The notes: a model not told the origin generated them from the sequence alone. Numbered from the stretch's first letter, positions 27,335 through 40,680 are shown. The stretch: 64,000 bases of DNA from Moritella viscosa (GCA_000953735.1 LN554852.1:1-64000); one strand, 5' to 3'. Numbers and translations: made by a program.

Positions 27335-29017
27335 ATGACTACATTTAACCATAGTAAATACCAATCCTTCCCGATCCTAAATATGCCTAATCGAAAATGG
27401 CCTAATAAGAGTATTACTCAAGCTCCACAATGGTGTAGTGTTGATTTACGCGATGGAAATCAAGCGCTTGTTGAGCCTATGACTGTTGCGCAAAAGCGCC
27501 GTTATTACCAACTTTTATTGGCAATGGGTTTTAAAAAAATCGAAGTTGGTTTTCCTGCTGCATCGAAAATGGATTTTGACTTTGTCCGCTGGTTAATTGA
27601 AGAAAATAAGATTCCAGACGATGTGACGATTCAAGTTCTAACCCAAGCGCGTGAAAGTCTTATCGAAAAAACATTCGAGGCACTAAAAGGTGTGAAACAG
27701 GCGATTATCCACGTCTATAATTCCACGTCGACAGTACAAAGAGAGCTTGTCTTTCAAAAAGATCGTCAAGGTATAATTGATATCGCCGTGCAAGGGGCTA
27801 CATGGGTGAAACAGCATGCTGATGCGAATCCTGGGCCTTGCTGGCAGTTTGAATATTCACCGGAAAGTTTCTCGGGTACAGAATTGGATTTTGCTGTTGA
27901 TATTTGTGATGCGGTCAATGCAGTTTGGCAGCCAACACTAGAAAATCCTGTCATTATTAACTTACCAGCAACGGTTGAAATGTCGACGCCTAACGTGTTT
28001 GCAGATCAGGTCGAATGGTTCTGTGATCACGTGCAGGGTCGAGAGACTATTACCGTTAGCGTACATACTCACAACGATCGTGGTTGTGCTGTTGCGGCCG
28101 CTGAACTTGCTGTGATGGCGGGAGCCGACCGCGTGGAAGGTACCTTATTAGGTAATGGTGAACGTACTGGTAATATGGATATTATTACGATGGCTATGAA
28201 CCTTTATAGTCAAGGCATAAACCCTAAACTTAACCTCGGCGATATTGATAATATTATTACGACTATAACTGAATGCACCAAGCTACCAGTTCATCCTCGC
28301 CACCCTTATGTTGGTGAATTAGTGTATACCGCTTTTTCAGGAAGTCATCAGGATGCGATTAAAAAATGCCTAGACCGTAGAAAACCTGAAGATAGTTGGA
28401 ATGTGGCTTATTTACCTATTGACCCAACAGATTTAAATCGGACGTTAAAACATGTAATTCGTGTTAATAGCCAGTCGGGTAAAGGTGGTATTGCTTATTT
28501 ACTTGAACAAGAATATGGCGTGCAGTTACCTCGTTGGTTACAGGTTGAATTCTCTAGTGTGGTACAAAAAAAATCGGAAGAAACTGCTAGTGAGTTGATG
28601 ATCCCGCAAATATGGCAACTATTTAAATCAACTTATGCAAGTAGTGATGACGTTTATAAGTTAATGGAATATAACGTTAGTCATGGCAATATAGATAAAA
28701 TACAGGCTCAACTTAAAAATGCTGGCGAATTAACAGCAATTACAGGTGAGGGGAATGGAGCTTTAACTGCCTTTATGCAAGCACTAAAACAGCATTTTAA
28801 TATTGAATTTGATGTGGTTAACTTTAGTGAACATGCATTAAGTAAAGGTGCTGATGCTGATGCTGATGCCGATGCAATAGCTTATTTACAAGTGAAAACT
28901 GCAACACAATCTGTTATTGGGGTTGCGGTTAACAGTGATATTTTAACTGCGTCACTAACGGCATTATTAAATGCAGTAAATCAAATAGAAGTGATTAAAA
29001 ACCTTACAGCCGCATAA
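27335..29017 (+). CDS. leuA: 2-isopropylmalate synthase, long (type 2) form
   Basis: This 560-aa enzyme condenses acetyl-CoA with 2-oxoisovalerate, the first committed step of leucine synthesis. The N-terminal FPILNMPNRKWPNKSI and CSVDLRDGNQAL (about 33-44), and the later SVHTHNDRGCAVAAAE metal site, identify the fungal/actinobacterial-like type 2 group, not the 523-aa enterobacterial type. The C-terminal regulatory domain (about 430-560), which mediates leucine feedback, contains a short Ala-Asp repeat. No leuBCD genes follow, so this may be a second, stand-alone isozyme. Confidence 0.93.
   Translation: MTTFNHSKYQSFPILNMPNRKWPNKSITQAPQWCSVDLRDGNQALVEPMTVAQKRRYYQLLLAMGFKKIEVGFPAASKMDFDFVRWLIEENKIPDDVTIQVLTQARESLIEKTFEALKGVKQAIIHVYNSTSTVQRELVFQKDRQGIIDIAVQGATWVKQHADANPGPCWQFEYSPESFSGTELDFAVDICDAVNAVWQPTLENPVIINLPATVEMSTPNVFADQVEWFCDHVQGRETITVSVHTHNDRGCAVAAAELAVMAGADRVEGTLLGNGERTGNMDIITMAMNLYSQGINPKLNLGDIDNIITTITECTKLPVHPRHPYVGELVYTAFSGSHQDAIKKCLDRRKPEDSWNVAYLPIDPTDLNRTLKHVIRVNSQSGKGGIAYLLEQEYGVQLPRWLQVEFSSVVQKKSEETASELMIPQIWQLFKSTYASSDDVYKLMEYNVSHGNIDKIQAQLKNAGELTAITGEGNGALTAFMQALKQHFNIEFDVVNFSEHALSKGADADADADAIAYLQVKTATQSVIGVAVNSDILTASLTALLNAVNQIEVIKNLTAA
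28850..28876 (+). repeat. In-frame GCTGAT hexanucleotide repeat in leuA
   Basis: Three GCTGAT units, one GCCGAT and a final GCA encode Ala-Asp-Ala-Asp-Ala-Asp-Ala-Asp-Ala in the regulatory domain of LeuA. Family members usually have a single short GADA-type segment here, so this looks like slippage expansion in a surface loop. Confidence 0.8.
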
Positions 29018-29025
29018 TAGATAAC

Positions 29026-29050
29026 TGGTGTTTAGTGTTATTGAACACCA
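29026..29050 (+). terminator. Hairpin after leuA
   Basis: TGGTGTT (29026-29032) pairs with AACACCA (29044-29050) across 11 nt. No U-tract follows, so this is a weak candidate for the 3' end of leuA, and also for the convergent lipoprotein gene. Confidence 0.4.
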
Positions 29051-29066
29051 ATTACCTATATCCGTT

Positions 29067-29438
29067 TTATTCACAGATATCTGTAGCCCAAGGGCCTAAT
29101 GTTTTTCCCCCTTGGCCCTTATACTCAAATGTCACGCCTATATGATCTTTGTGCGCCAATCGATAAATGGTACTATTTTTATTTTCACATAACGTATTAT
29201 GCGTTTGTTTTTCTATTTGATCTTCTTGCCAGATGAGATTGTTGGCTGGCAGTTGGTAAATGACTGTCAGAATAGAGTTATAGCGATCAAATTTCAGATG
29301 TTGATAATTATCTGCCATTGTTTGATAACGTACGATAGTCATATTATCTAGTTTGGTGGGCTGGTATTTGTAGTTAGGTGTCGATTGACATCCATATAGA
29401 CCAGTACTCAGCACAATATATGCAAGTAACTTCTTCAT
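29067..29438 (-). CDS. Small predicted lipoprotein of unknown function
   Basis: This 123-aa protein begins MKKLLAYIVLSTGLYGC, a type II signal peptide with lipobox LYGC and acylated Cys at residue 17. The mature part has no family I recognise. It contains three further Cys, which may form disulfides in the periplasm. The ATG at 29438 is preferred to an upstream in-frame start, because AAGGAAG precedes it and the signal peptide begins there. Residue 2 after the Cys is Ser-like, not Asp, so outer-membrane sorting is expected. It stands alone between leuA and two other minus-strand orphans. Confidence 0.7.
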   Translation of the reverse strand: MKKLLAYIVLSTGLYGCQSTPNYKYQPTKLDNMTIVRYQTMADNYQHLKFDRYNSILTVIYQLPANNLIWQEDQIEKQTHNTLCENKNSTIYRLAHKDHIGVTFEYKGQGGKTLGPWATDICE

Positions 29439-29620
29439 AAAACACCACTTCCTTGTGTTATTTCGATTGTCGTTAATAAGTAATAATATTAACACTCGAT
29501 TAACACCATTGGCTATGGTTTAAAGTCATTAACTATCACACTTTAGTGCTGCATAAGGTAAGTGGCTGATAAATATTAGTAAGTATGGAGACTTAGGCAC
29601 ACTCGTTATGATTTTTTGCA

Positions 29621-30109
29621 CTATTTCTTTAGTCTGAGAATAAAATTAATTGCTTTACCAAGCTGCTGATAACGTTGTAAATCTTTTTTATCATACTTGG
29701 TTGATAGGTAGGTAATGTTGTTTCTATTCTTTAAATAGCGAGAAACTTGTAAACGATTGAAATTACCTATTTTGTATAGCATATCAAGTAATGTACTGGC
29801 ATGTTCATCATCAAAGGCTAGTTTGAGCGGGTATTCCGCTTCTTTATAATCGACTTGTTCTAGCGATACTTTTTTGATTAACTGTTTTTCTTCTAAATAT
29901 TCTAGCCATTGTTCTATTAACAAAGGCTTACAACCTGCGAGTAGGTTGAAAAAACCACCTGTATCACTTTTACACTGTGTTAGTAGTAAGCAGGCAAAGT
30001 CATCATCAGTAGCGCTAAAGGTTACTTCGCCTGATTCTGTCCACAGTAACGATGTAACTTGAATCGTTGCTTGCTCTTGATTAAAACCTTCGCATTTAAA
30101 AATAAACAT
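29621..30109 (-). CDS. Hypothetical protein, 162 aa
   Basis: I do not recognise this protein. It has no signal peptide or membrane helix. The N-terminal half looks like beta strands with Thr/Ser runs; the C-terminal half is Lys/Leu/Tyr-rich and probably helical (RLQVSRYLKNRNN to FILRLKK), with a basic end that could contact nucleic acid or membrane. The ribosome binding site is poor. Codon use looks like that of its neighbours, and no long frame on the other strand competes. It may be transcribed after the AraC-like gene 60 bp upstream. Confidence 0.6.
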   Translation of the reverse strand: MFIFKCEGFNQEQATIQVTSLLWTESGEVTFSATDDDFACLLLTQCKSDTGGFFNLLAGCKPLLIEQWLEYLEEKQLIKKVSLEQVDYKEAEYPLKLAFDDEHASTLLDMLYKIGNFNRLQVSRYLKNRNNITYLSTKYDKKDLQRYQQLGKAINFILRLKK

Positions 30110-30169
30110 AATTGATTTAAATAATGGAAAAATTAATTATACGCAATTTACCCATAAAAGAATATTAGC

Positions 30170-30568
30170 TTAATCATGCTCTGTTAATTTATGAGCCAGA
30201 TCTAAGCATACTTGAAATAAATGTTGAGCCGGAACACTGGTGTTATCTATCGTTGTGAGTTCATCTATTAATAAAGGTAATAATGAAGGCGTTGTACGTT
30301 GATATAAGCGGGTTGGTAAACCAATTGTTACTCGAGCTGAAAACGATAATATATCAATCTGACTGGTCGTTATTGATTCTAGTGAATACAAGCAGTCGTG
30401 CGGTAACCATATAGATTGTGATTGATTGAGTGTGATAAGTGTTTTACCTAAACGAATGTTGATATCGCCACTGCGCATTATAAGGAGTTGAGCTTTGTAT
30501 TGTCGTTGGCGTTTGGTTTTTTCTGCTACTAATAGATTTAAGCGGACATATTCGATAGGTAAAGACAT
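30170..30568 (-). CDS. Cupin-like sensor-domain protein resembling the N-terminus of AraC-type regulators
   Basis: This 132-aa protein has a beta-rich stretch from about 25 to 90 (QLLIMRSGDINIRLGKTLITLNQSQSIWLPHDCLYSLES, split across strands). It reads like the effector-binding cupin half of AraC-family regulators. The two C-terminal HTH motifs that would bind DNA are absent and the frame ends cleanly at TAA. It could be a truncated regulator or an independent small cupin. Similarity is by eye only. The promoter region of rRNA operon 2 begins about 170 bp upstream on the opposite strand. Confidence 0.5.
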   Translation of the reverse strand: MSLPIEYVRLNLLVAEKTKRQRQYKAQLLIMRSGDINIRLGKTLITLNQSQSIWLPHDCLYSLESITTSQIDILSFSARVTIGLPTRLYQRTTPSLLPLLIDELTTIDNTSVPAQHLFQVCLDLAHKLTEHD

Positions 30569-30739
30569 GATAGTTTCATTATGAAATAAATGTAGGGATA
30601 AAATAATCGATATATGGAGTGATGGCTATTGTAACCATAGATTGGATGTTATTTATCGAGCTGTTTGGTCGTTGATTTGGTCTTTTTGACTGTTATCTGA
30701 GCATCTCTTTATCTGGTTACATGTTTTGTTAATAAAGGC

Positions 30740-30767
30740 TTGCCATGTAAAGCTAGATCTCTATAAT
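30740..30767 (+). promoter_or_regulatory. rRNA operon 2 promoter P1
   Basis: TTGCCA (30740-30745), a 16-bp spacer and TATAAT (30762-30767) lie in the same arrangement as operon 1. The downstream CACTGA-ACGGCAACAG block is also shared. The gap 30569-31125 otherwise holds only promoter and leader sequence. Confidence 0.8.
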
Positions 30768-30862
30768 GCGACCTCACTGACACGGCAACAGTCGTTCAGA
30801 TTAGGTGTTTAAAATAACTTAGGTTACTTTTTAAACGTCCTGAATAAAGCATAAATATGTGC

Positions 30863-30890
30863 TTGACTTCGAATCTGGTTTGCGTAAAAT
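30863..30890 (+). promoter_or_regulatory. rRNA operon 2 promoter P2
   Basis: TTGACT (30863-30868), a 16-bp spacer and TAAAAT (30885-30890) lie about 100 bp after P1 and 37 bp before boxA. That is the position of P2 in E. coli rrn operons. The corresponding segment is missing from operon 1, which therefore has only P1. Confidence 0.72.
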
Positions 30891-30926
30891 ACGCAGCCTG
30901 ACTACGACGCAAAGTGTTGTTGTCAA

Positions 30927-30938
30927 TGCTCTTTAACA
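30927..30938 (+). promoter_or_regulatory. rRNA leader boxA, operon 2
   Basis: TGCTCTTTAACA is identical to the operon 1 leader boxA. From here to the end of 5S the two operons are nearly identical, over about 5.36 kb. Confidence 0.85.
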
Positions 30939-31043
30939 ATTTATTCAAGCAATCTGTGTGAGCACTTGCAGAGATATAATGACCAAAAAATTATATCAAT
31001 GTAATTGTGAACATTAAATTAAATCGAAAGATTTGGTTTTATA

Positions 31044-31114
31044 AACAACAAACTTCGGTTTGTTGTTGAAGTACAGGATTCATTGAGCCGACTTAATCGC
31101 TTAGGCGATTAGTC
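31044..31114 (+). other. rRNA operon 2 leader stems
   Basis: The UUCG-capped 10-bp hairpin is at 31044-31067, and the second stem (GACTTAATCGC with GCGATTAGTC) ends at 31114. Both are as in operon 1. One extra A in an A-run and one G/A change near 31077 distinguish the leaders. Confidence 0.6.
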
Positions 31115-31125
31115 AAAAAACTTTT

Positions 31126-32669
<1,544 letters not shown>

Positions 32670-32746
32670 CGTAAAGTTGTTAATTTTTGTAAGTGCCCAC
32701 ACAAATTGCTTGAATAGAAAGTTGAAAAGCATGTAAGAAATGCGAT

Positions 32747-32823
32747 AGGACTGTAGCTCAGTTGGTTAGAGCGCGCCCCTGATAAGGGTGAGGTCGGTAG
32801 TTCAAATCTACTCAGTCCTACCA
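32747..32823 (+). tRNA. ileU: tRNA-Ile (GAT)
   Basis: The sequence is identical to the spacer tRNA-Ile of operon 1: a 77-nt cloverleaf with anticodon GAT and encoded CCA. Confidence 0.97.
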
Positions 32824-32847
32824 ATCTTCTTACGAACTCTATGATGT

Positions 32848-32923
32848 GGGGCTATAGCTCAGCTGGGAGAGCGCCTGCCTTGCACGCAGGAGGTCTGCGG
32901 TTCGATCCCGCATAGCTCCACCA
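32848..32923 (+). tRNA. alaU: tRNA-Ala (TGC)
   Basis: The sequence is identical to the spacer tRNA-Ala of operon 1: a 76-nt cloverleaf with anticodon TGC and encoded CCA. Confidence 0.97.
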
Positions 32924-32986
32924 CATCATAGTTGTTAAAATACAAAGCTAAGCAAGCTTAATGCTTATCTTTGCTTTTTAGCAAAT

Positions 32987-32998
32987 TGCTCTTTAAAA
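32987..32998 (+). promoter_or_regulatory. Spacer boxA ahead of 23S, operon 2
   Basis: TGCTCTTTAAAA lies between tRNA-Ala and 23S, at the same offset as in operon 1. Confidence 0.7.
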
Positions 32999-33143
32999 AT
33001 TTGGAAAGCTGAATAAATAAAGAAGTTCTTAAAACACGTTATTGCTTCGGTAATAACAATAGAGTGTTCTTGAGTATTCTTGAGGCGAAAAAAACTAGAT
33101 AATACCTAGTTATTTCAATTGTACAGTCGACTTTAGATTGTAT

Positions 33144-36033
<2,890 letters not shown>

Positions 36034-36168
36034 ACAAATTGAAGTATGATTAATTGAAATACGACTTAAGAATAGAATTGAACACTTTATGTTTTAAAGA
36101 CTTCTTTATTTATAGCTTTTCAGATTTAAAATGAAACGTAAGTTTCTATATAGAAAGCAAACCAGATT

Positions 36169-36288
36169 TGCTTGGTGACCATAGTGTTGCGGTACCACCT
36201 GATCCCATTCCGAACTCAGTAGTGAAACGTAATAACGCCGATGATAGTGTGGGGTTTCCCCATGTGAGAGTAGGGCATCGCCAAGCGC
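36169..36288 (+). rRNA. rrf: 5S ribosomal RNA, operon 2
   Basis: This 120-nt gene has the same ends as the other copy. It carries A at 36244 (GATGATAGTG) where operon 1 and E. coli have G. The rest appears identical. Confidence 0.95.
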
Positions 36289-36343
36289 TAAACAACGTCG
36301 AAAGACTATAAATTAAGACTGATTTTATCAGCACAGATTGTGC

Positions 36344-36420
36344 GGAGCGGTAGTTCAGTTGGTTAGAATACCGGCCTGTCACGCCGGGGGTCGCGGGTTC
36401 GAGTCCCGTCCGCTCCGCCA
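36344..36420 (+). tRNA. aspT: tRNA-Asp (GTC)
   Basis: This 77-nt cloverleaf has acceptor stem GGAGCGG/CCGCTCC, anticodon loop CTGTCAC (GTC) and encoded CCA. It lies 55 bp after 5S, as a distal tRNA of rRNA operon 2; tRNA-Asp is also 3' of 5S in some E. coli rrn operons. It is the intact member of a local series of tRNA-Asp-like copies. Confidence 0.97.
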
Positions 36421-36424
36421 ACAA

Positions 36425-36464
36425 ACAACGAAAGCCTGAATCGAAAGATTCAGGCTTTCGTTGT
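36425..36464 (+). terminator. Long perfect hairpin ending rRNA operon 2
   Basis: An 18-bp perfect stem (36425-36442 with 36447-36464) is closed by a GAAA tetraloop directly after tRNA-Asp. There is no U-tract beyond the stem. The stem itself ends in a T-rich arm (GGCTTTCGTTGT), so it may terminate transcription or protect and process the 3' end. Confidence 0.65.
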
Positions 36465-36502
36465 GCCTGAAATTCAGTGATAAAGTACCGTACAGACTGT
36501 GG

Positions 36503-36606
36503 GGATCCTTTGTTCTTATGAGTAGTACTCAGTTGGTTAGACTCTTTATAAAAAGATAAGCGGCCTATCACGCTACCGAAGGCTTCGAGTCCCGTCCACA
36601 CCGTTA
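36503..36606 (+). pseudogene. Decayed tRNA-Asp copy 1
   Basis: This stretch keeps the D-arm segment CTCAGTTGGTTAGA, the anticodon-arm remnant CGGCCTATCACGCT, an intact TTCGAGTCCCGTCC T-arm and CCGTTAACAAACAA, matching tRNA-Asp and its 3' flank. Insertions in the acceptor/D region and in the anticodon arm destroy the cloverleaf, and CCA has become TTA. The flank ahead (ACAGACTGTGGGGATC) also resembles the flank of the real gene. Confidence 0.75.
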
Positions 36607-36657
36607 ACAAACAATGAAATCCTGAAATTCAGAGATAAAGTACCGAGCAGATTGTAC

Positions 36658-36778
36658 GGATCGCTTGTTATTATGTGTAGTATTCAGTTGGACTGGAAGT
36701 GCTCTCGGAATTTATCTGCACTTCACCATCTCAGATTCTTGTTAGACTCTTGATAAAAGATAAGCGATTTATCACACT
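36658..36778 (+). pseudogene. Decayed tRNA-Asp copy 2
   Basis: This is a second, more degraded repeat. GCAGATTGTACGGATCGCTTG and GTAGTATTCAGTTGGA match copy 1 and the true gene. After an unrelated insert of about 45 bp, the sequence resumes with TTAGACTCTTGATAAAAGATA and GCGATTTATCACACT. It is aligned by eye; the T-arm is lost. The rest of 36421-36913 holds only these repeats and the ubiE upstream region. Confidence 0.6.
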
Positions 36779-36913
36779 GAATACTGGATTTTCTTATGAT
36801 AACTTATTCTATGTGGTATTTTTTACCTTTTATAGATTAAATGCTTTGTTTCGTTTCAGTTGGGTCTGAGTTGCAGTAAACTATCCGCTTAAACTGATAT
36901 TAAGGACAGCTCG

Positions 36914-37669
36914 ATGACAGATAAATCAAATAACACCACTCATTTTGGCTATAAAACTGTAGAGTCAGACCAAAAGGTCGATATGGTTGCGAGTGTGTTT
37001 CATTCAGTAGCGGCTAAATATGATGTAATGAATGACCTCATGTCTATGGGAATTCATCGTCTGTGGAAACGTTTTACGATTGATTGCAGTGGTGTAAGAC
37101 CTGGCCATAAAGTTTTAGATCTTGCCGGTGGTACAGGTGATTTAACTGCTAAGTTTTCGCGTATTGTTGGAGACACAGGTGCAGTAACGCTTGCTGACAT
37201 TAATGATTCAATGCTAAAAGTTGGTCGTGCTAAATTACGTGATCGTGGGATTGTTGGTAACGTGACTTACGTGCAAGCAAATGCTGAAGAACTGCCTTTT
37301 CCTGATAATCATTTCGACCTGATCACGATTGCATTTGGTTTACGTAACGTAACTGATAAAGATAAAGCGCTAGCATCGATGTTCCGTGTATTAAAACCAG
37401 GTGGTCGTTTATTAGTTCTTGAATTCTCAAAACCAGATTCTGAAGCATTAAATAAAATTTATGATTTTTATTCATTTAATATTTTGCCTAAAATGGGTGA
37501 GTTAATTGCTGATGATGGTGATAGTTACCAATATCTAGCAGAATCAATTCGTATGCACCCAAATCAAGAAACATTAAAAGGTATGATGGAAACTGTTGGC
37601 TTTGAAAGTGTAGAATATCATAACTTGACTGGTGGTATTGTTGCTCTGCATCGCGGTTACAAATTCTAA
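36914..37669 (+). CDS. ubiE: Ubiquinone/menaquinone C-methyltransferase UbiE
   Basis: This 251-aa SAM-dependent enzyme is identical in length to E. coli UbiE. It methylates the quinone ring carbon in both ubiquinone and menaquinone synthesis. The N-terminal signature [21 protein letters not shown]-like block precedes [14 protein letters not shown] motif I is [15 protein letters not shown] (about 67-81), and the C-terminal signature [10 protein letters not shown] is present. AAGGACAG precedes the ATG. It heads a ubiE-ubiJ-ubiB cluster with 9-bp and 0-bp gaps, as in E. coli. Confidence 0.96.
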   Translation: MTDKSNNTTHFGYKTVESDQKVDMVASVFHSVAAKYDVMNDLMSMGIHRLWKRFTIDCSGVRPGHKVLDLAGGTGDLTAKFSRIVGDTGAVTLADINDSMLKVGRAKLRDRGIVGNVTYVQANAEELPFPDNHFDLITIAFGLRNVTDKDKALASMFRVLKPGGRLLVLEFSKPDSEALNKIYDFYSFNILPKMGELIADDGDSYQYLAESIRMHPNQETLKGMMETVGFESVEYHNLTGGIVALHRGYKF

Positions 37670-37678
37670 GGAATACTA

Positions 37679-38290
37679 ATGCCAATCGAAATGCTAGTTA
37701 CTGCGGGAATTGAAACATTATTGAATCAATTATTAAAAGCAGATACAAATACCGTAGATAAGATCGCGTCGCTAAAAGGTAAAGTGCTACAGGTAAATAT
37801 TGCTGAACTACCAAAACCACTTTATTTTATTTTTTCATCTCAGATTGATGTGTTAGCCAAGTTCGATGGTGATGCAGATTGCTGTATGGATATAAAGTTA
37901 TCGAGCCTTTCTCGATTACAAGATAGTTCACAATTTACTGCTTTGATTAAAGAAGGTGAATTGGATATGAGCGGCGATCCTATGGTAGCAAGCAAATTTA
38001 GCATTATCTTAAAAGAATTAGATATTGATTGGGAAGAGCATTTATCTCGTTACACAGGTGATGTTGCTGCACACAAGTTACTGCAAGGCGCAAAGTCGAG
38101 CCAAACTTGGTTGCAAAATAATATGATGATCGCACGTCATAATATTGCAGAATATTTAATTGAAGAAATACGTTTAGCACCAGGCGCTTTAGAGATTGCT
38201 AATTTTTGTGATGAAGTAAGTGAGTTAGAACAACAATGTAAGCAGTTTGAAATGCGTTTGGCATTATTGTCACGTAAGGAAGATGTATAA
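37679..38290 (+). CDS. ubiJ: Ubiquinone biosynthesis accessory factor UbiJ
   Basis: This 203-aa protein has an N-terminal SCP2 lipid-binding domain (about 15-115; PLYFIFSSQIDVLAKFDGDADCCMDI, then GDPMVASKFSIIL). A C-terminal coiled region follows (VSELEQQCKQFEMRLALL). UbiJ binds ubiquinone intermediates and organises the soluble Ubi complex with UbiK. Identity rests on domain plus the fixed position between ubiE and ubiB. The stop directly abuts the ubiB ATG, so translation is coupled. Confidence 0.9.
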   Translation: MPIEMLVTAGIETLLNQLLKADTNTVDKIASLKGKVLQVNIAELPKPLYFIFSSQIDVLAKFDGDADCCMDIKLSSLSRLQDSSQFTALIKEGELDMSGDPMVASKFSIILKELDIDWEEHLSRYTGDVAAHKLLQGAKSSQTWLQNNMMIARHNIAEYLIEEIRLAPGALEIANFCDEVSELEQQCKQFEMRLALLSRKEDV

Positions 38291-39931
38291 ATGACATTAG
38301 TTGAGCTAAAGCGATTTTATCATATCCAAAAAGTTGTTTTGGAATACGGTATTGATGAGTTGTTACCTGCGCAATTGCAGCCGTTATCAGCACGGTTATT
38401 TAGAAAATCTATTTTTTGGATCAAAAATCAACATTCAGAAAAATCACCTGCAGAACGTATCAAACTAACATTGCAGCAACTCGGTCCTGTTTTTATTAAA
38501 TTTGGTCAGATGTTATCAACGCGTCGAGATCTATTACCGCAAGAGTTTGCTGAGCAATTGGCTATGTTGCAAGATCAAGTGCCACCATTCGATAGTCAAT
38601 TAGCTATGCAGCAGATTGAATCTGCGCTTGGTCAATCCATTGATGACGTGTTTGATAATTTTGATCCGGTGCCGTTAGCATCTGCATCTATCGCACAAGT
38701 GCACACTGCTAAGTTAAAAAGTAATGGTGAAGACGTTGTTATTAAAATAATTCGACCTGATATAGAACCGATTATTCGTGCCGATACTCAGTTGATGAAA
38801 CGACTATCGAAAGTATTACTGAAGTTAGTTCCTGAGGTTACACGTTTAAGACCACTGGAAGTGGTTCTCGATTATGAAAAAACGATTCTTGATGAATTGA
38901 ATTTAGAGCGTGAAGCGGCGAATGCAATCCAATTACGTCGAAATTTCCTTGATTCTAAAGAATTGTATGTGCCAGAGATATACCCTGATTTCAGTCATAA
39001 AAATATGATTGTGATGGAACGTATTTATGGTATACCGGTATCCGATATTGCTGCGCTGGAAGCTCAGGGTACCAATATGAAACTCTTGGCTGAGCGAGGT
39101 GTTGAAACCTTCTTTACCCAAGTTTTCCGTGACAGTTTTTTCCATGCTGATATGCATCCAGGTAATGTTTTTGTTTCTTATGAAACGCCTGAAGATCCTC
39201 GCTGGATTGGGATTGATTGCGGTATTGTTGGTACTTTAAATCGTGAAGACAAGCGTTACTTAGCGGAGAATCTGTTAGCCTTTTTTCATCGCGATTACCG
39301 TAAAGTCGCAGAGTTACACGTTGATTCTGGTTGGGTACCATCCTATGTTGATGTCAATGATTTTGAATTTGCGATCCGAACTGTGTGTGATCCTATTTTT
39401 GAAAAACCATTAGCTGAAATTTCTTTTGGTCATGTACTAGTTAATTTATTTGCTACTGCACGTAAGTTTGATATGACAGTACAACCACAATTAGTATTAT
39501 TGCAAAAGACATTATTGTACATTGAGGGATTAGGTCGTCAGCTCTATCCTCAACTAGACTTATGGGATACGGCTAAGCCATTTCTTGAGAATTGGGTTAA
39601 AGAACAGATGGGGCCGCAAGCAGTCTTTTCTGCAGTAAAACAACGTGCGCCGTTTTGGGCTGAAAAGTTACCAGAACTGCCTGAGTTGGTATTCGATACA
39701 CTCACGAAAGCGACGAAGCAGCAAGCTAAATTAGATACATTGTTTACCCAAGCTGAGCGGTTTACTCAGCAGCAAGCGTACGCAAATAAAGGTCGTTATT
39801 TATTGAGCTGTGGTGGCGTACTTATGATTTGTGCGGCGATCGTGTACAATCCTGATACAACTTCGCTAGCTACCACGTTAGCCAGTATTGGCTCTGGGCT
39901 GTTAATCGTAGGCTGGTGTAAGCTTAGGTAG
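38291..39931 (+). CDS. ubiB: Ubiquinone biosynthesis regulatory protein kinase-like UbiB
   Basis: This 546-aa member of the ABC1/ADCK atypical kinase family is needed for ubiquinone synthesis. The KxGQ-type motif lies in [16 protein letters not shown] (about 70-85), with the Ala-rich nucleotide loop ASASIAQVH (about 130-138). Catalytic blocks [13 protein letters not shown] and IGIDCGIVG follow. Two hydrophobic helices at the C-terminus (about 500-545) anchor it to the inner membrane. Length matches E. coli UbiB (546 aa). The 131 bp after it, before tatA, contain the presumed tat promoter. Confidence 0.96.
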   Translation: MTLVELKRFYHIQKVVLEYGIDELLPAQLQPLSARLFRKSIFWIKNQHSEKSPAERIKLTLQQLGPVFIKFGQMLSTRRDLLPQEFAEQLAMLQDQVPPFDSQLAMQQIESALGQSIDDVFDNFDPVPLASASIAQVHTAKLKSNGEDVVIKIIRPDIEPIIRADTQLMKRLSKVLLKLVPEVTRLRPLEVVLDYEKTILDELNLEREAANAIQLRRNFLDSKELYVPEIYPDFSHKNMIVMERIYGIPVSDIAALEAQGTNMKLLAERGVETFFTQVFRDSFFHADMHPGNVFVSYETPEDPRWIGIDCGIVGTLNREDKRYLAENLLAFFHRDYRKVAELHVDSGWVPSYVDVNDFEFAIRTVCDPIFEKPLAEISFGHVLVNLFATARKFDMTVQPQLVLLQKTLLYIEGLGRQLYPQLDLWDTAKPFLENWVKEQMGPQAVFSAVKQRAPFWAEKLPELPELVFDTLTKATKQQAKLDTLFTQAERFTQQQAYANKGRYLLSCGGVLMICAAIVYNPDTTSLATTLASIGSGLLIVGWCKLR

Positions 39932-40062
39932 CTTGTACAACAAAGTGAGTTAAGCGAAAAAAATTTATCGTAGATCAGAGTGTAGTAAATGTGTAGCTTA
40001 TATACTGTATACTGATCGACGTTAACAATAACGTATTCAATTATATAAAATAAGGTTTTATC

Positions 40063-40299
40063 ATGGGCGGAATTAGTGTTACTCAGTTAATTATCATTGC
40101 TGTAATTATTCTTTTATTGTTTGGAACTAAGAAGTTACGTAATGTTGGTGGTGATCTAGGTGCGGCAGTTAAAGGCTTCAAAAAAGCCATGAGTGACGAG
40201 CCTAAAGATACGAAAGAAGACAATAAAGTATTAGAAGAAACTACTGCAGCAAAAACAGATGTAACCAAAGAAACGAAAAAAGATAAAGAACAGGCATAA
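40063..40299 (+). CDS. tatA: Twin-arginine translocase subunit TatA
   Basis: This 78-aa protein has one N-terminal membrane helix (about 4-20, [18 protein letters not shown]). The hallmark [24 protein letters not shown] amphipathic region follows, then a charged Lys/Glu-rich tail. TatA oligomers form the pore for folded proteins. AAGGTTTTATC lies before the ATG. It is 3 bp before tatB. The short length is normal (E. coli 89 aa). Confidence 0.95.
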   Translation: MGGISVTQLIIIAVIILLLFGTKKLRNVGGDLGAAVKGFKKAMSDEPKDTKEDNKVLEETTAAKTDVTKETKKDKEQA

Positions 40300-40302
40300 T
40301 TT

Positions 40303-40680
40303 ATGTTTGATATCGGATTTTGGGAAATTGTGGTTATTTCAGTGCTGGGCCTATTAGTATTAGGGCCTGAGCGTTTACCTGTCGCGATAAGAACTGTGAG
40401 CACCTGGGTGAAAACCATCAAGGGTGCCGCTAATTCTGTGAAAGAGGAATTGTCACATGAATTGAAAATTCAAGAAATGCATGACAATTTGAAAAAAGCG
40501 GAGCAGCAAGGAATGAATAATATAAGTCCTGATTTGCAAAGCTCTATTGACTCTTTACGTGATGCTGCAGCGTCGGTGACGCGTCCTTATGCGGATGATA
40601 AATCGACGCCAACATCTACGCCGAGTGTTGACCAAGTACCTAAAGTAGCAGAGCAGGTAATTGAACAGGATAAAAAATAA
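40303..40680 (+). CDS. tatB: Twin-arginine translocase subunit TatB
   Basis: This 125-aa protein is related to TatA but has the TatB-type start [26 protein letters not shown], including the conserved Glu near residue 8 and the GPERLP hinge. An amphipathic helix ([19 protein letters not shown]) and a long polar tail follow. With TatC it forms the signal-peptide receptor. The TAA abuts the tatC ATG. Confidence 0.95.
   Translation: MFDIGFWEIVVISVLGLLVLGPERLPVAIRTVSTWVKTIKGAANSVKEELSHELKIQEMHDNLKKAEQQGMNNISPDLQSSIDSLRDAAASVTRPYADDKSTPTSTPSVDQVPKVAEQVIEQDKK

Noticed and set aside
36146-36610. 154-codon open frame antisense to 5S, tRNA-Asp and the decayed repeats
   Set aside because: It runs across structural RNA genes on the opposite strand and has no plausible ribosome binding site or family; it is an ORF by chance.
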